This document shows, piece by piece, positions 1-9,107 of a stretch of DNA of 64,000 bases. Under the pieces are notes generated by a model that was given only the letters and a program-made list of their open reading frames with translations, was not told the DNA's origin and made no database searches. Each line of letters starts with the position of its first letter. Position 1 is the stretch's first letter. Source of the DNA: Dactylosporangium aurantiacum (GTDB lineage: Bacteria; Actinomycetota; Actinomycetes; Mycobacteriales; Micromonosporaceae). The position numbers were made by a program, and so were the translations under genes. Location of the stretch: positions 1 to 64,000 of the forward strand of contig NZ_JNYJ01000008.1 of the NCBI RefSeq assembly GCF_000716715.1, in the 5' to 3' direction.

Positions 1-79
1 CCCACCCGCCCGCCCGCCCGCACCAGGACAGCCCAACGAACGGCGCGACCAGCCTCACCGCCGCTCGCACCGCGCCAGT

Positions 80-1228
80 TCACACGACGGCGCCCCCCAC
101 ACCGCCCGCCGTTCCATCGCACCAACAGACCCACGCCCGGACGCACCCACGCCGAGATCGGCCTGCCGCCAAGATCGGCCTGCCGCCCGAACGCACTGTT
201 CGCGGACGAACAGCACCAGCACGACGAGGGCGCCGCCCGACGAACCCACGCCCGACGAACCCACGCCCGACAAACCCGCGCCGGTCGACTTCATGCCGGT
301 CGACTTCATGCCGGCGCGACTCAGAGGAGCTGCTTCGCAACGGTCCCGCCGGCGGCGACCGCCCACGTGCCACCCCGCGGACCAACCGTCCCCCGGCATC
401 ACGGCGCGCCGGAGTCACCACCCGTCCGGCATTCGCGCGGCCCGCGACACACGCGTGGCCGCTGCGACAGGCCCGGTGTCGCAGCGCCCACGGACAAAAG
501 CGCCCTCTGCGGCAGCGCAAGACCCGCACGACATCGATGCCGCTGGTCGTGGACGCCGTCGATGACACCCGCTCGGCTGCCGCGGATCCCACAGCCACCG
601 ACTCCGGCGCCGCCGCCTCACCAGGCACCGCCGACTCGGGCACCGCCAGCTCGGGCACCGCCAGCTCGGACGTTGCCAGCTCGGACGTTGCCAGCTCGGA
701 CGTTGCCAGCTCGGACGTTGCCAGCTCGGACGTTGCCAGCTCGGACGTTGCCAGCTCGGGCGTTGCCGGCCTCATCGCCGATGCCGACTCAGCCTCAGAC
801 ATTCCAACCGTCGACTGTGGACACTCAGCAGGGTCATGAACGGCCTCGGCGATCAGGGCCTCCGCCGAGGCCGCCCACGCCGCAGCGGCCGGCGCCCCAC
901 CGGGCGAACCACCCACCACCGCAGCCGGCTCCACACCAGCCTCCCGCCCCAGACCGGGGGCGGCGAAGTCCCCTCCCGCACAGCTCGCAGGACCCCGAAC
1001 GCCCCCAGTTGCCCTCGTGACGCGGAGACGGGCCAGCTTCGTCGCATGACGCGCGGCCAGGCCGTGCCTGCGGGCCTCGGCGAACTCGGCCTGAGCCCGC
1101 CGGCGCTCCTCACGGTGACGGAGCCGCTCGGCCCTCGCCGCGGCGAACCGGGCCAGCCAATCGATCTCCCCGGCAGCAGTCGCCGAGCCGGAATCCGGTG
1201 CGTCCAAAGAAAAGTACGGTCGTGGCAT
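80..1228 (-). CDS. Hypothetical Ala/Glu-rich protein with pentapeptide repeats
   Basis: The ATG at 1228 is preceded by GGGGAGG with six bases between, so this start is well supported. The first 90 of 382 residues are rich in Arg, Ala and Glu (RLRHREERRRAQAEF) and could form a coiled coil. A 15-bp minisatellite then encodes about seven ATSEL units followed by AVPEL and AVPES. After about residue 240 the composition becomes Arg/Gly/Cys-rich and looks like an off-frame reading, so a frameshift around 530-560 is possible and the C terminus is uncertain. I recognise no domain and propose no function. The plus-strand reading through the repeats is also open but lacks a convincing start. Confidence 0.45.
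   Translation of the reverse strand: MPRPYFSLDAPDSGSATAAGEIDWLARFAAARAERLRHREERRRAQAEFAEARRHGLAARHATKLARLRVTRATGGVRGPASCAGGDFAAPGLGREAGVEPAAVVGGSPGGAPAAAAWAASAEALIAEAVHDPAECPQSTVGMSEAESASAMRPATPELATSELATSELATSELATSELATSELATSELAVPELAVPESAVPGEAAAPESVAVGSAAAERVSSTASTTSGIDVVRVLRCRRGRFCPWALRHRACRSGHACVAGRANAGRVVTPARRDAGGRLVRGVARGRSPPAGPLRSSSSESRRHEVDRHEVDRRGFVGRGFVGRGFVGRRPRRAGAVRPRTVRSGGRPILAAGRSRRGCVRAWVCWCDGTAGGVGGAVV
236..310. repeat. 15-bp tandem repeats, two unit types
   Basis: Three units of CCCGACGAACCCACG (third one degenerate, 236-280) are followed directly by two identical units of CCGGTCGACTTCATG (281-310). All are 15 bp long, so copy-number change would not alter any reading frame. 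They lie in the distal, possibly off-frame part of the leftward hypothetical gene. Confidence 0.85.
630..764. repeat. 15-bp minisatellite, nine units
   Basis: Six perfect tandem copies of GCCAGCTCGGACGTT (660-749) are flanked by one near-copy (750-764) and two diverged copies (630-659). Read leftward the array encodes Ala-Thr-Ser-Glu-Leu repeats inside the hypothetical protein. The perfect central copies suggest recent expansion by slippage. Confidence 0.92.
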
Positions 1229-1339
1229 GCGCCGCCTCCCCCGATAGGCGCTGCCCCCTCATTCTCGCGCCCGCACACCACCACGTCCAGCGCCATCACG
1301 CTGTGCGCACGCCCCACCACGGCAGACCCGCGGAAGTGC

Positions 1340-2191
1340 TCAGGCGGCGCCGGCCGTGGTCCGGATCAGGTCGGCGCAGACGGCTGGCTCGTCCGAGAAC
1401 GGCAGGTGGCCGCAGCCCGCCAGCCGGACGTGCCGTGCCGACGGCAACGCCCCGGCCGCCCGGCGGGCCTGGAACGCGGGCAGGATCGCGTCCCGGCTCC
1501 CCCACGCCACCGTCACCGGCACGCCGCCGCCCAGCGCCCCCACTCCGGCCACCGCGCTCCCGTCGGCCACCAGACCCCCGCCGGCCACCGCACCCGCACC
1601 CGCGCCGGGGAAACGGTGACCGGCGAACGCGGCCCGCGCCGCGGCGAACCCCGGGGCCGCCACGAGCGCGTCGACGTCCGCGACCGCGGCCGCCGGATCC
1701 AACCGCCCGGGGTGACCGAAGAACATGCCGAACAGGGCGACCCGGCCGAGCCTCGTAGCGGCCAGGGCAGGCAGCACCGGACGGGCCAGCCGGCCCAGGC
1801 CCCGGGCAGCGGTCACCGACACTTGGCACCAGCGGCGCGACACCGGGCCCCAGAAGCCGATCGGCGCGAACGCCGTCACCGAACGCGCCACGCCGCGGCG
1901 GCCCAGCTCGAGGGCGACGCCGCCGCCGAGGGAGCTGCCGGCGACGTGGAAGGTGGCGGCGTGCGGGAAGGCGCCCGCGGCGAACGCCGTGACGGCGTCG
2001 GCGAAGGTACCGACGTCGGCGGCACCAACGGCGGCGGACGCGCCGAACCCCGGCAGGTCGAGCGCGACCACGTCGAACGACCCGCGCAGCAGCGGCAGGA
2101 CCGGCTGCCACAGCTGCCAGCGGCTGCCGAGGCCGTGGATGAGCACGAGCGGCTCGCCGGAGCCCTCGCGGTGGTGCGACAGCGTGGTCAC
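1340..2191 (-). CDS. Alpha/beta hydrolase
   Basis: A 283-residue cytoplasmic alpha/beta hydrolase. The oxyanion-hole HGLGSRW lies near residue 19, the nucleophile elbow GSSLGG puts the serine near residue 87, and GCGHLPF near the C terminus supplies the catalytic histidine. The GTG at 2191 is chosen because it starts the fold directly; its RBS is weak. It is transcribed away from the TetR regulator at 2243 with about 50 bp between them, the usual place for a regulator to control its neighbour. The substrate is unknown; with the adjacent Baeyer-Villiger-type monooxygenase an ester or lactone is plausible, but that is inference. Confidence 0.85.
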   Translation of the reverse strand: MTTLSHHREGSGEPLVLIHGLGSRWQLWQPVLPLLRGSFDVVALDLPGFGASAAVGAADVGTFADAVTAFAAGAFPHAATFHVAGSSLGGGVALELGRRGVARSVTAFAPIGFWGPVSRRWCQVSVTAARGLGRLARPVLPALAATRLGRVALFGMFFGHPGRLDPAAAVADVDALVAAPGFAAARAAFAGHRFPGAGAGAVAGGGLVADGSAVAGVGALGGGVPVTVAWGSRDAILPAFQARRAAGALPSARHVRLAGCGHLPFSDEPAVCADLIRTTAGAA

Positions 2192-2242
2192 CGGCCCACC
2201 GTACTTGTTGACACCCGGCCAACAACAGGGCACGGTGACGGC

Positions 2243-2872
2243 ATGCGGATGAGCGGCGGGCCCGCCGAGCGGGGCCGGCGGCTGGAGCCTGACGTCCGGC
2301 GGGAGCAGATCCTGGCCGTGGCGGTGCGGTTGTTCGGGGAGCGGCCCTACGCCGAGGTGTCCACGACGGACATCGCGGAGGCCGCCGGGGTGGCCCGCGG
2401 GCTCATCAACCACTACTTCGGCACCAAACGGGGGCTGTTCGTCGAGGCGGTGCGGGTCCTCGTGACGATCCCGGCGGTGGCCGTGGAGCAGCTGCCGGAG
2501 GGTGACCTGGCGACCAGGGTCGACGCCAGCGTGGCGTGGTTTCTCGACGTGGTGTCGCGGCACAGCAGGTCGTGGCTGGCCGCGGTCGACGGCGGCGGGG
2601 TGGGCCGGGACCCGGACATCGAGCGGGTCCTGCGGGAGGCCGACGACATCGCCGCCGACAGCATCCTCGTGGCGGTCGGCCTGGCCGGCGACCACGGGCA
2701 CCGCGACGAGCTGCGGGCGATGACGCGGGCGTACTGCGGCCTGGCCAAGGCGACCGCGCGGGAGTGGCTGGAGCGCGGCGTGCTCAACCGGGCGCAGGTC
2801 CACATCCTGCTGTCGACCACCCTCGTCACGCTCGTGGAGCGGGTCTTCCGCACGCTGGGCGGCCGGCCATGA
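2243..2872 (+). CDS. TetR family transcriptional regulator
   Basis: A 209-residue TetR-type repressor. The N-terminal helix-turn-helix spans about residues 15-60 and shows the family pattern (TTDIAEAAGVARGLINHYFG), followed by a ligand-binding helical domain. The ATG at 2243 is used, with a second in-frame ATG two codons later. TTGACA lies at 2208-2213 and CACGGT about six bases before the ATG, so the message may be leaderless. Its stop overlaps the start of the monooxygenase by four bases (ATGA), so the two are translationally coupled. It probably autoregulates and controls the divergent hydrolase. Confidence 0.92.
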   Translation: MRMSGGPAERGRRLEPDVRREQILAVAVRLFGERPYAEVSTTDIAEAAGVARGLINHYFGTKRGLFVEAVRVLVTIPAVAVEQLPEGDLATRVDASVAWFLDVVSRHSRSWLAAVDGGGVGRDPDIERVLREADDIAADSILVAVGLAGDHGHRDELRAMTRAYCGLAKATAREWLERGVLNRAQVHILLSTTLVTLVERVFRTLGGRP

Positions 2873-4371
2873 GGATCGCCGTCATCGGCGCCGGGTTCGG
2901 CGGCATCGCCGTCGCGCACCTGCTGCGCCAGGCCGGGTTCGGTGACCTGGTCATCTTCGACAAGGCCGACGGCCCCGGCGGGGTGTGGCGGGACAACACG
3001 TACCCGGGCTGCGCCTGCGACATCCCCGCGCCGCTGTACTCGTACTCGTTCGCGCTCAACCCGGACTGGTCGCAGCGGTTCCCGCCGCAGCCGGAGATCC
3101 TGGCGTACCTGCGGCGCTGCGTGCGCGACTTCGACCTGGAAACCACGCTGCGGCCGCGCACCGAGGTGACCGCCGCCGACTGGACCGGCGAGGCGTGGCG
3201 GGTCACGCTCGGCGACGGCACCACCGAGACGTTCGACGTGCTGATCCCCGCGATGGGGCAGCTGTCGCGGCCGGTCGTGCCGGTGCTCGCCGGCGCGGAG
3301 GACTTCGCCGGCCCGGCCATGCACACCGCGCGCTGGGACCCGGGCGTCGACGTGGCCGGCCGGCGGGTCGGGGTCATCGGCACCGGCGCGAGCGCGATCC
3401 AGCTCGTCCCGGCGATCGCGGGCACCGCCGCGCACGTGAGCGTCTTCCAGCGCTCGGCACCATGGACGCTGCCGAAGCCCAACCGCCGCTACGGCCCGTG
3501 GCGCCGCGCGCTCAACCGCCGGTTCCCCGCGCTGATGCGCGCCGCCCGCGCCGGCACCTGGCTGCTCACCGTCATCACCGGCAAGGCGGTCACCGGCAGC
3601 CGCCCCGCGCGCCTCGCGGTGTGGGCCCTGTCCACCGCGCAGCGGCTGGTGCAGGCGCGCGGCATGCGGCGGGCGGTCACCCCCGACTACGCCATGGGCT
3701 GCAAGCGGGTGCTGTTCACCGCTGACTGGTTCCGGACCCTGCGCCGGGGCGACGTCGAGCTCGTCACCGCCGACATCGAGCGGGTGACCGCCGCCGGCAT
3801 CCGCACCGCCGACGGTGTGCTGCACGCCTGCGACATCCTCGTGTACGGCACAGGCTTCGCCGCCACCGAGTTCCTCACCCCGACCCGGATCACCGGGCGG
3901 GACGGCCGCGCCCTGCACGACGAGTGGCGCGCCGGCGCGTTCGCGCACCTCGGCATCGCCGTGCCCGGTTTTCCCAACATGTTCCTCATGTACGGCCCGA
4001 ACACCAACACCGGCAACACCTCCGTCGTGTACTTCCACGAGGCGCAGGCCCGCTACATCGTGCAGGCGGTGCGCCTGCTCGCCGCCCGCGGCCCGGTCGA
4101 GGTGCGCCCGGAGGTGGCCGCCGCGTTCGACACCGAGATGCAGCGCCGCCTCGGCGCCAGCGTCTGGGCCGGCTGCGACAGCTGGTACCGCACCCCCGGC
4201 GGCCGCGTCGTCACCAACTGGCCCGGCATGGCCGCCGAGTACGCCGCCCGCACCGCCCACCTCGACGAGGCCGACTACGCCACGGTGACCCCCCGGCGCC
4301 CGCCGGCACCGAGGCAGGCACCCGCCGGACCGCGGCACCAGGAGCGCACAGCCGGAGGACCGGCGGCCTGA
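2869..4371 (+). CDS. Baeyer-Villiger-type flavin monooxygenase
   Basis: A 500-residue FAD/NADPH-dependent monooxygenase. GAGFGG near residue 8 is the FAD dinucleotide-binding motif and GTGASA near residue 169 the NADPH-binding one. FAGPAMHTARWDP fits the Baeyer-Villiger fingerprint FxGxxxHxxxWD between them. The family converts ketones to esters or lactones, and length is typical. The start ATG overlaps the TetR stop (ATGA). With the alpha/beta hydrolase across the promoter this could be a ketone-to-ester-to-acid catabolic pair. The substrate cannot be read from the sequence. Confidence 0.9.
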   Translation: MRIAVIGAGFGGIAVAHLLRQAGFGDLVIFDKADGPGGVWRDNTYPGCACDIPAPLYSYSFALNPDWSQRFPPQPEILAYLRRCVRDFDLETTLRPRTEVTAADWTGEAWRVTLGDGTTETFDVLIPAMGQLSRPVVPVLAGAEDFAGPAMHTARWDPGVDVAGRRVGVIGTGASAIQLVPAIAGTAAHVSVFQRSAPWTLPKPNRRYGPWRRALNRRFPALMRAARAGTWLLTVITGKAVTGSRPARLAVWALSTAQRLVQARGMRRAVTPDYAMGCKRVLFTADWFRTLRRGDVELVTADIERVTAAGIRTADGVLHACDILVYGTGFAATEFLTPTRITGRDGRALHDEWRAGAFAHLGIAVPGFPNMFLMYGPNTNTGNTSVVYFHEAQARYIVQAVRLLAARGPVEVRPEVAAAFDTEMQRRLGASVWAGCDSWYRTPGGRVVTNWPGMAAEYAARTAHLDEADYATVTPRRPPAPRQAPAGPRHQERTAGGPAA

Positions 4372-4500
4372 GAGGTCAGTTCGTAGTCGGGTCGACGACG
4401 GGCCGGACCATCACGCGTCGGGTGCTTGCCGACAAGGCTGACGCCGGGAAGGCGGACCGTGCCGATCTGCGCCGGCACGGCATCCGGGCGATGCTCCCGA

Positions 4501-5181
4501 TCAAGGCCGATCGTGCCGCGAACCGGGGTGGTCCGTCGTGGCGGGTGAGGAGGGCTGACGCTCGGCGGTGCCGAAGCGCATCCTGAAGTCGCCCGCGACG
4601 AACGACAGCAGCGGCCGGCGGCCGGCGAGGAACCGCAGCGGACCGTCCGGCGCGACCGTCCACGTCACGCGGGCGGGTGCGTACCGCGCCGTCGAGCGGA
4701 TCGGGGTGGTGCACGCCCGGCCGGCCAGGGCCTGCGCCACCCGGAACACCGCCGGCAGCCGGGGTGGCCGGCCGTCGCCGCGGGGCAGCGTCGCCCAGGC
4801 GATCGGGCCCTCCGCCGACGAGGCGCGGGCGGTGCCGGCGGCCGGGGGCAGGGTCAGCTCGGCGAGGTCCTTCGGGATGCCCCAGAGGGCGCGGCCGCCG
4901 TCGCGGGACGCCACGCTGTCGACCCAGATGTGGGTGATGGTCACCCGGGGGCGCCAGCCGGCCCGGGTCAGCACGGCGCAGAGCAGCTCGCGGTAGCTGA
5001 GGTCGCCGCCCGGCCGGTAGTCGACCCACGCGGTGCCCACCAGGCCGCGCCGGCCCAGCCGCAGCGGCCGCACCGCCCCGGCCAGCTCCGGTGGCAGGGC
5101 GGGCAGGCCGGCCACCGGCACGGCCCAGACGGACACGTGCATCCGGCCGCGCAGCGACCACGGCGACGGTGGATACGACAT
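4501..5181 (-). CDS. Acetoacetate decarboxylase-family protein
   Basis: About 226 residues. The segment HIWVDSVASRDGGRALWGIP resembles the conserved core of the acetoacetate decarboxylase superfamily, where glycines and a proline surround the active-site region. Many members of this fold in actinomycetes lack the Schiff-base lysine and have other or unknown activities, so decarboxylation is not certain. The ATG at 5181 is preferred: GGAGG lies 11 bases upstream. A GTG at 5199 is possible but overlaps that RBS. It diverges from the secreted esterase at 5304. The Ser/Thr/Pro-rich last 20 residues are not family-like. Confidence 0.65.
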   Translation of the reverse strand: MSYPPSPWSLRGRMHVSVWAVPVAGLPALPPELAGAVRPLRLGRRGLVGTAWVDYRPGGDLSYRELLCAVLTRAGWRPRVTITHIWVDSVASRDGGRALWGIPKDLAELTLPPAAGTARASSAEGPIAWATLPRGDGRPPRLPAVFRVAQALAGRACTTPIRSTARYAPARVTWTVAPDGPLRFLAGRRPLLSFVAGDFRMRFGTAERQPSSPATTDHPGSRHDRP

Positions 5182-5303
5182 CGACGAGCTTGCCTCCACG
5201 TCGGCACTCTACGCCTCTTGACAGTCTGCCAACAAGCGGAGGTAAATGAGTCCTCAGGAAACAGCGTTTCGTCCAGCGATACACGTCAGGAGGTAAGCGC
5301 TCG

Positions 5304-6269
5304 ATGGTCTCCAAACGACGCTCCGCCGCTGCGGCCCTGCTCGTCGCGGCCGCCCTGAGCCTGCCCGGCACGGCACACGCCGCCGGGTGGACCCAGGTCA
5401 GCAACACGGTCGACGTCTCGTGCGCGGGGCTGACCTACCGGCCGGCGGCGGACTGGTTCCTGCCCGCCGGCACCGCCAAGGGCCTGGTCTACCTGCAGCA
5501 CGGCTTCTCCCGCTCCAACGGCAACATGGCCGACCTCGCCGAGCACTACGCCGCGGCCGGGTTCGTGGTGTTCGCACCGACGCTGCCGTCCGCCGACATC
5601 TTCGGCTGCACGGTGAGCAACCTCGGCAACAACGCGCCGTTCCTGAACAACGTCGCGACCTGGCTCGGCCAGGCCAGCAGCCCGACCGGCGCGCTGGCCC
5701 GCAGCTACGCCAACGCGCTGAGCAGGGCGGGCCGCCCGGCCACGGCGCTGCCCACCTCGTACGTCATCGCCGGCCACTCCGCGGGCGGCGAGGTCGCCTC
5801 GTACGTGGCCAACCGCCTGCGCACCAACTACCCGGCGCAGTTCGCCCGGGTGCGGCTCGTGCAGCTGCTCGACCCGGTGAAGTCGTTCCTCGGGTCCAAC
5901 ATGGACACCGCCCTCGCCGGCCTGAACCTGACCAGCACGCCGATCTACGCGATCTCGTCGCCGCCGTACACGGCGAACAGCAACGCCAGCGGCACGGTCG
6001 AGCTGACCGAGGACGTGCACCGGGCCTTCCTCGGGGTCCGGCTCACCACCGGCTCGCACTGCGACGCGGAGGGCGCCAGCACCGACGGGCTGTGCACCGT
6101 GCTCAACGGCACGCCCCAGCCCGGCAACGTCACCGCGCTGCAGACCTTCGCGGTGGCGTGGGCGAGCGACGCGGTCGACGGCACGACGACACCCACCTAC
6201 TACCCGGGCGGCGCGTACTACCAGTCGCTGCTCACCGGCGGCGTCACCCAGACCCTCAGCGGCAGCTGA
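5304..6269 (+). CDS. Secreted alpha/beta hydrolase (esterase/lipase-like)
   Basis: A 321-residue exported hydrolase. A Sec signal peptide (KRR, hydrophobic core, AHA cleavage site near residue 27) precedes an alpha/beta fold with HGFSRSNGN near residue 70 and the elbow GHSAGG near residue 157. AGGAGG lies about nine bases before the ATG. TTGACA at 5218-5223 could be its -35. Several cysteines and the extracellular location suggest disulfides. It is followed by a terminator-like hairpin and a second exported hydrolase. Substrate unknown. Confidence 0.88.
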   Translation: MVSKRRSAAAALLVAAALSLPGTAHAAGWTQVSNTVDVSCAGLTYRPAADWFLPAGTAKGLVYLQHGFSRSNGNMADLAEHYAAAGFVVFAPTLPSADIFGCTVSNLGNNAPFLNNVATWLGQASSPTGALARSYANALSRAGRPATALPTSYVIAGHSAGGEVASYVANRLRTNYPAQFARVRLVQLLDPVKSFLGSNMDTALAGLNLTSTPIYAISSPPYTANSNASGTVELTEDVHRAFLGVRLTTGSHCDAEGASTDGLCTVLNGTPQPGNVTALQTFAVAWASDAVDGTTTPTYYPGGAYYQSLLTGGVTQTLSGS

Positions 6270-6291
6270 CGGACCCGGCGACGGGGGTCCG
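6270..6291 (+). terminator. Probable rho-independent terminator
   Basis: The inverted repeat CGGACCC / GGGTCCG, with eight bases between the arms, begins one base after the TGA of the esterase. There is no U tract, as is common in high-GC actinomycetes. A promoter-like TTGACG (6302-6307) and TACGCT (6327-6332) follow for the next gene. Confidence 0.55.
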
Positions 6292-6377
6292 CCGCGAGGC
6301 ATTGACGGCGGGCCCCCGTCTTCCCGTACGCTGTCGCCAAGGGAAACTGCGTTCCACTATGGGAAACAGAGGTCCGA

Positions 6378-7307
6378 ATGGCTCAACGCTTCAGCCGCCG
6401 CGGCGTGCTGCTCGCCGCCGGCGGCGCGGTCGTCGCCGGCGCCCTGATCAGCCCGGCCCCGGCCGGCGCCGCGTACTCCTCGGTCGGCACGTACGGCACC
6501 ACGGTCAACGGCGACCCGGCCGACGTGTACCACCCCAACACTTCCTCGCCGCACCAGCCGTGGCCGGTCGTCCTGCTGCTGCAGGGCGCCAACGTCGGCC
6601 GGGCCAACTACGCCGGCTTCGCCCGCAAGGTCGCCTCGTACGGCTTCGTGGTCGTCGTGCCGGACCACACCCGCGTCATCTTCGGCGTGCCCGGCCTGTA
6701 CGCCGACGGCGCCGAGGCCACCTGGACGGTCGCCTGGGCCACCGCGGAGAACGCCCGCACCGGCTCGCCGCTCAAGGGCCAGATCGACACCGGCACGCTG
6801 CTGCTCACCGGCCACTCGTTCGGCGGCGCCGCCGGGCTCGGCCTGTCCACCGGGCTGTCGACGCCGCCGTTCACCGACGTGCCCGTGCCTGCGCCGGCAC
6901 AACTCAAGGCGGCCGCCTTCTACGGCACGAACAACGCCGTGCCGGGCAGCCCCGTCATCCCGCCCGTCGCCAACACGATCCCGGTCGCGCTCATCCAGGG
7001 CGCCGCCGACGGCGTCGGCAGCCCGGCGAACGGGCTCGGCACGTACGCCGTGCTGCAGGGCGTGCCGAAGCTGTACGTGAGCGTGGCCGGCGCCAACCAC
7101 TACGCCATCACCGACGTCCAGAACCCGGCCGGCGCGCGGCCCGACCTGTCGCCGCAGACCCTCGACCAGGCCACCGGCGTCGAGGTCGTGGCCCGGTGGG
7201 CGGCGCTGTGGCTGCGTGCCCAGCTCGGCGACCCCGTCGGGTGCGCCTGGGTCTACGGCCTGGGCGACGCCGTCGACGCGGGCGTGGAGACCCAGTTCGC
7301 CCGCTGA
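6378..7307 (+). CDS. Tat-exported alpha/beta hydrolase (dienelactone hydrolase/PETase-like fold)
   Basis: A 309-residue hydrolase with a twin-arginine signal (SRRGVLLAAGG, residues 6-16) and cleavage near AGA-AYSS at about residue 32. The nucleophile elbow GHSFGG near residue 145 and a late histidine in GANHYAI complete the triad pattern. The order (short N-terminal beta strands, GHSFGG, no lid) fits the chlorophyllase/dienelactone hydrolase/cutinase-like group. It lies 100 bp downstream of another secreted hydrolase with its own promoter-like sequence. Substrate unknown. Confidence 0.87.
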   Translation: MAQRFSRRGVLLAAGGAVVAGALISPAPAGAAYSSVGTYGTTVNGDPADVYHPNTSSPHQPWPVVLLLQGANVGRANYAGFARKVASYGFVVVVPDHTRVIFGVPGLYADGAEATWTVAWATAENARTGSPLKGQIDTGTLLLTGHSFGGAAGLGLSTGLSTPPFTDVPVPAPAQLKAAAFYGTNNAVPGSPVIPPVANTIPVALIQGAADGVGSPANGLGTYAVLQGVPKLYVSVAGANHYAITDVQNPAGARPDLSPQTLDQATGVEVVARWAALWLRAQLGDPVGCAWVYGLGDAVDAGVETQFAR

Positions 7308-7432
7308 CCACCGCCGCGGGGCGTCCCGGCCCACCGGCCGCGGCGCCCCGCGGCGTTCACTTTCCTGATGACAACGACCCCTCGTTGACCAGGGCCGATA
7401 GTGTTCCACCGATCGACGTCAGGACGGTTTCG

Positions 7433-7750
7433 GTGGAATTGAACCTGCATGTGCAAGGTCGCATCGGTGGCGGCACCGTCATCGTCGTGCGCGGTGACCT
7501 GGACTACGGTGCCGCGGCGCGGTTCCGCGCGTGCGTCGAGCGCGCCCTGCAGCCGCCGCCGGGCACCCTGTACCTGGATCTGCGGCTGGTGACGTTCGTC
7601 GACTCCAGCGGCATCGGCGCCCTGGTCGCCGCGCACGGGCTCAGCGAACGCGCCGGGTCGCGGCTGGTGCTGGAGAACCCGTCGGGCGCGCTGGTGCGGA
7701 CCCTGCGCACCGCGGGTCTGGTCACCCTGTTCAACCTGCCACCGGCGTAG
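7433..7750 (+). CDS. STAS-domain anti-sigma factor antagonist
   Basis: A 105-residue single STAS domain. VDSSGIGAL near residue 57 contains the serine that is phosphorylated by an RsbW-type kinase in SpoIIAA/RsbV homologues. GTG at 7433 is chosen because AGGACGG lies five bases upstream. No kinase or sigma factor is adjacent, but a second STAS gene (47133) and a SpoIIE phosphatase (46994) in this window suggest partner-switching control in this organism. It converges on the acyltransferase at 7782. Confidence 0.9.
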   Translation: MELNLHVQGRIGGGTVIVVRGDLDYGAAARFRACVERALQPPPGTLYLDLRLVTFVDSSGIGALVAAHGLSERAGSRLVLENPSGALVRTLRTAGLVTLFNLPPA

Positions 7751-7781
7751 CGGCCCCGACGCCTCAGCACCCGGCACGGCG

Positions 7782-9107
7782 TCACCCCGACCGGCCCGCC
7801 ACCGGCACCGCGCCGGCGTCCCCGGCGCGGGCCTTGCCCGCCGGCAGCGCCTGCATCGGCAGCCGCCGCGGCGCGACCGGCGCCGGGCCGCGGCGACGGC
7901 GGCGCGGCGTCCAGTCCTTCCACGCCATCGCCCGCCGCTCGATCAGGTGCCAGGACAGCGCGGCGGCCGCGAACGCGGCGGCCAGCGACATGGCGACGTA
8001 GGGCAGGTAGCCCCACCGGCTCCAGCCGAGGCTCGCGAACACCTGCTGGCCGATGAACCCGTAGATGTAGACGCCGTAGGAGTAGTCGTTGCGCCGCCCG
8101 ACCCGGCGCAGCGCGGCCGGCAACCGCACCGCCGCCCAGGCCAGCACGTACACCAGCGCCGGGAAGCCGATCACGAAGAACCCGCCGAACAGCAGCGACC
8201 CCGCGAGAGCCACCAGGCAGGCCAACCCGGCGCCGTCGTGGATGACGACCCGGTCGCGGTACAGCTCCAGCACCGCCCCGCCGAGGAACAGCAGCCCCAG
8301 GTACATGACCCAGTGGAAGGACACCGCGCCGAGCAGCGGCAGGTGCACCGAGCCGTAGTGCGGGGTGGGCGGGCCGAGCAGCGGGCGGCCCTGGATCCAG
8401 TCGACGACGACCACGCCGTACAGGGCCGCGGCGAGGCACACGACCACCCACCGCCGCCGGCGCAGCACCGCGGTCACCGCGAGCAGCGCGGCCAGGCCGT
8501 AGCAGAGCACCTCGTACACCAGCGACCACAGCGCCCCGTCGAACACGCTGCCGCCGGTCTGCCGGCCCCACGGGGTGGACGCGCCGAGCAGGTCGTGGAT
8601 GCCGTACTGGCGGACCCCGGTGAACCAGTTGCCGGTCACGTACTGCAGCGGCCCCTTCGGCCCGGACCAGAACCCGTCGAGGGTGCCCCACTCGCGCAGC
8701 GCCACCAGGGGCGCCACGACGAACGCGGTGACCAGCAGGCACACCCACAGCCCGGGCAGGATCCGCAGCATCCGGTGCCACACGAACCGCCACGCCGACG
8801 TCCGCGCCGCGCTACGGGTGATCAGCAGCCCGGACAGCACGAAGAAGCTGAACACGGCGAGCGTGCCGGTGTTGGTCTGGTCGCGGAACAGCGACTCGCC
8901 GAGATCCTCCCAGCCGAAGCCGAGCGACGTGGCGTGCGTCAGCACCACCACGACGGCCAGGCCGAGACGGATCGCCCCGATGCCGTTGTCGCGTCCGACG
9001 TACAGCTGACCGAGGGTCGCGGGCGGGAGCCCGTGCCGCGGCCTGGGCCTGCGCCGCGAGCGTTGCCGGACGACGACCGGCCGGACATGCTGCCCCTGCA
9101 GCTGCAC
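7782..9107 (-). CDS. Acyltransferase 3 family membrane protein (OafA/YrhL-like)
   Basis: About 441 residues with some ten hydrophobic segments. The start of the domain (IGAIRLGLAVVVVLTHA) carries the conserved RxxA and H of acyltransferase-3 proteins, which O-acetylate cell-surface sugars, lipids or antibiotics from the membrane. FFVLSGLLITRS is the family segment after the first periplasmic loop. The GTG at 9107, with a TTG just before it, follows GGGGAGAGG, so the exact start is uncertain by one codon. The C-terminal 40 residues are basic and Pro-rich. No glycosyltransferases lie beside it, so the acceptor is unknown. Confidence 0.85.
   Translation of the reverse strand: MQLQGQHVRPVVVRQRSRRRPRPRHGLPPATLGQLYVGRDNGIGAIRLGLAVVVVLTHATSLGFGWEDLGESLFRDQTNTGTLAVFSFFVLSGLLITRSAARTSAWRFVWHRMLRILPGLWVCLLVTAFVVAPLVALREWGTLDGFWSGPKGPLQYVTGNWFTGVRQYGIHDLLGASTPWGRQTGGSVFDGALWSLVYEVLCYGLAALLAVTAVLRRRRWVVVCLAAALYGVVVVDWIQGRPLLGPPTPHYGSVHLPLLGAVSFHWVMYLGLLFLGGAVLELYRDRVVIHDGAGLACLVALAGSLLFGGFFVIGFPALVYVLAWAAVRLPAALRRVGRRNDYSYGVYIYGFIGQQVFASLGWSRWGYLPYVAMSLAAAFAAAALSWHLIERRAMAWKDWTPRRRRRGPAPVAPRRLPMQALPAGKARAGDAGAVPVAGRSG

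Noticed and set aside
1..30. CCCG-rich run at the left edge as a regulatory repeat
   Set aside because: Simple GC-rich sequence at the window edge; nothing supports a function.
630..764. CRISPR-like array
   Set aside because: Repeats are 15 bp and directly adjacent with no spacers; it is a minisatellite in coding DNA.
537..839. Plus-strand frame of 100 codons with ASSDV repeats
   Set aside because: It reads the minisatellite on the other strand. No RBS, whereas the leftward gene has a strong one.
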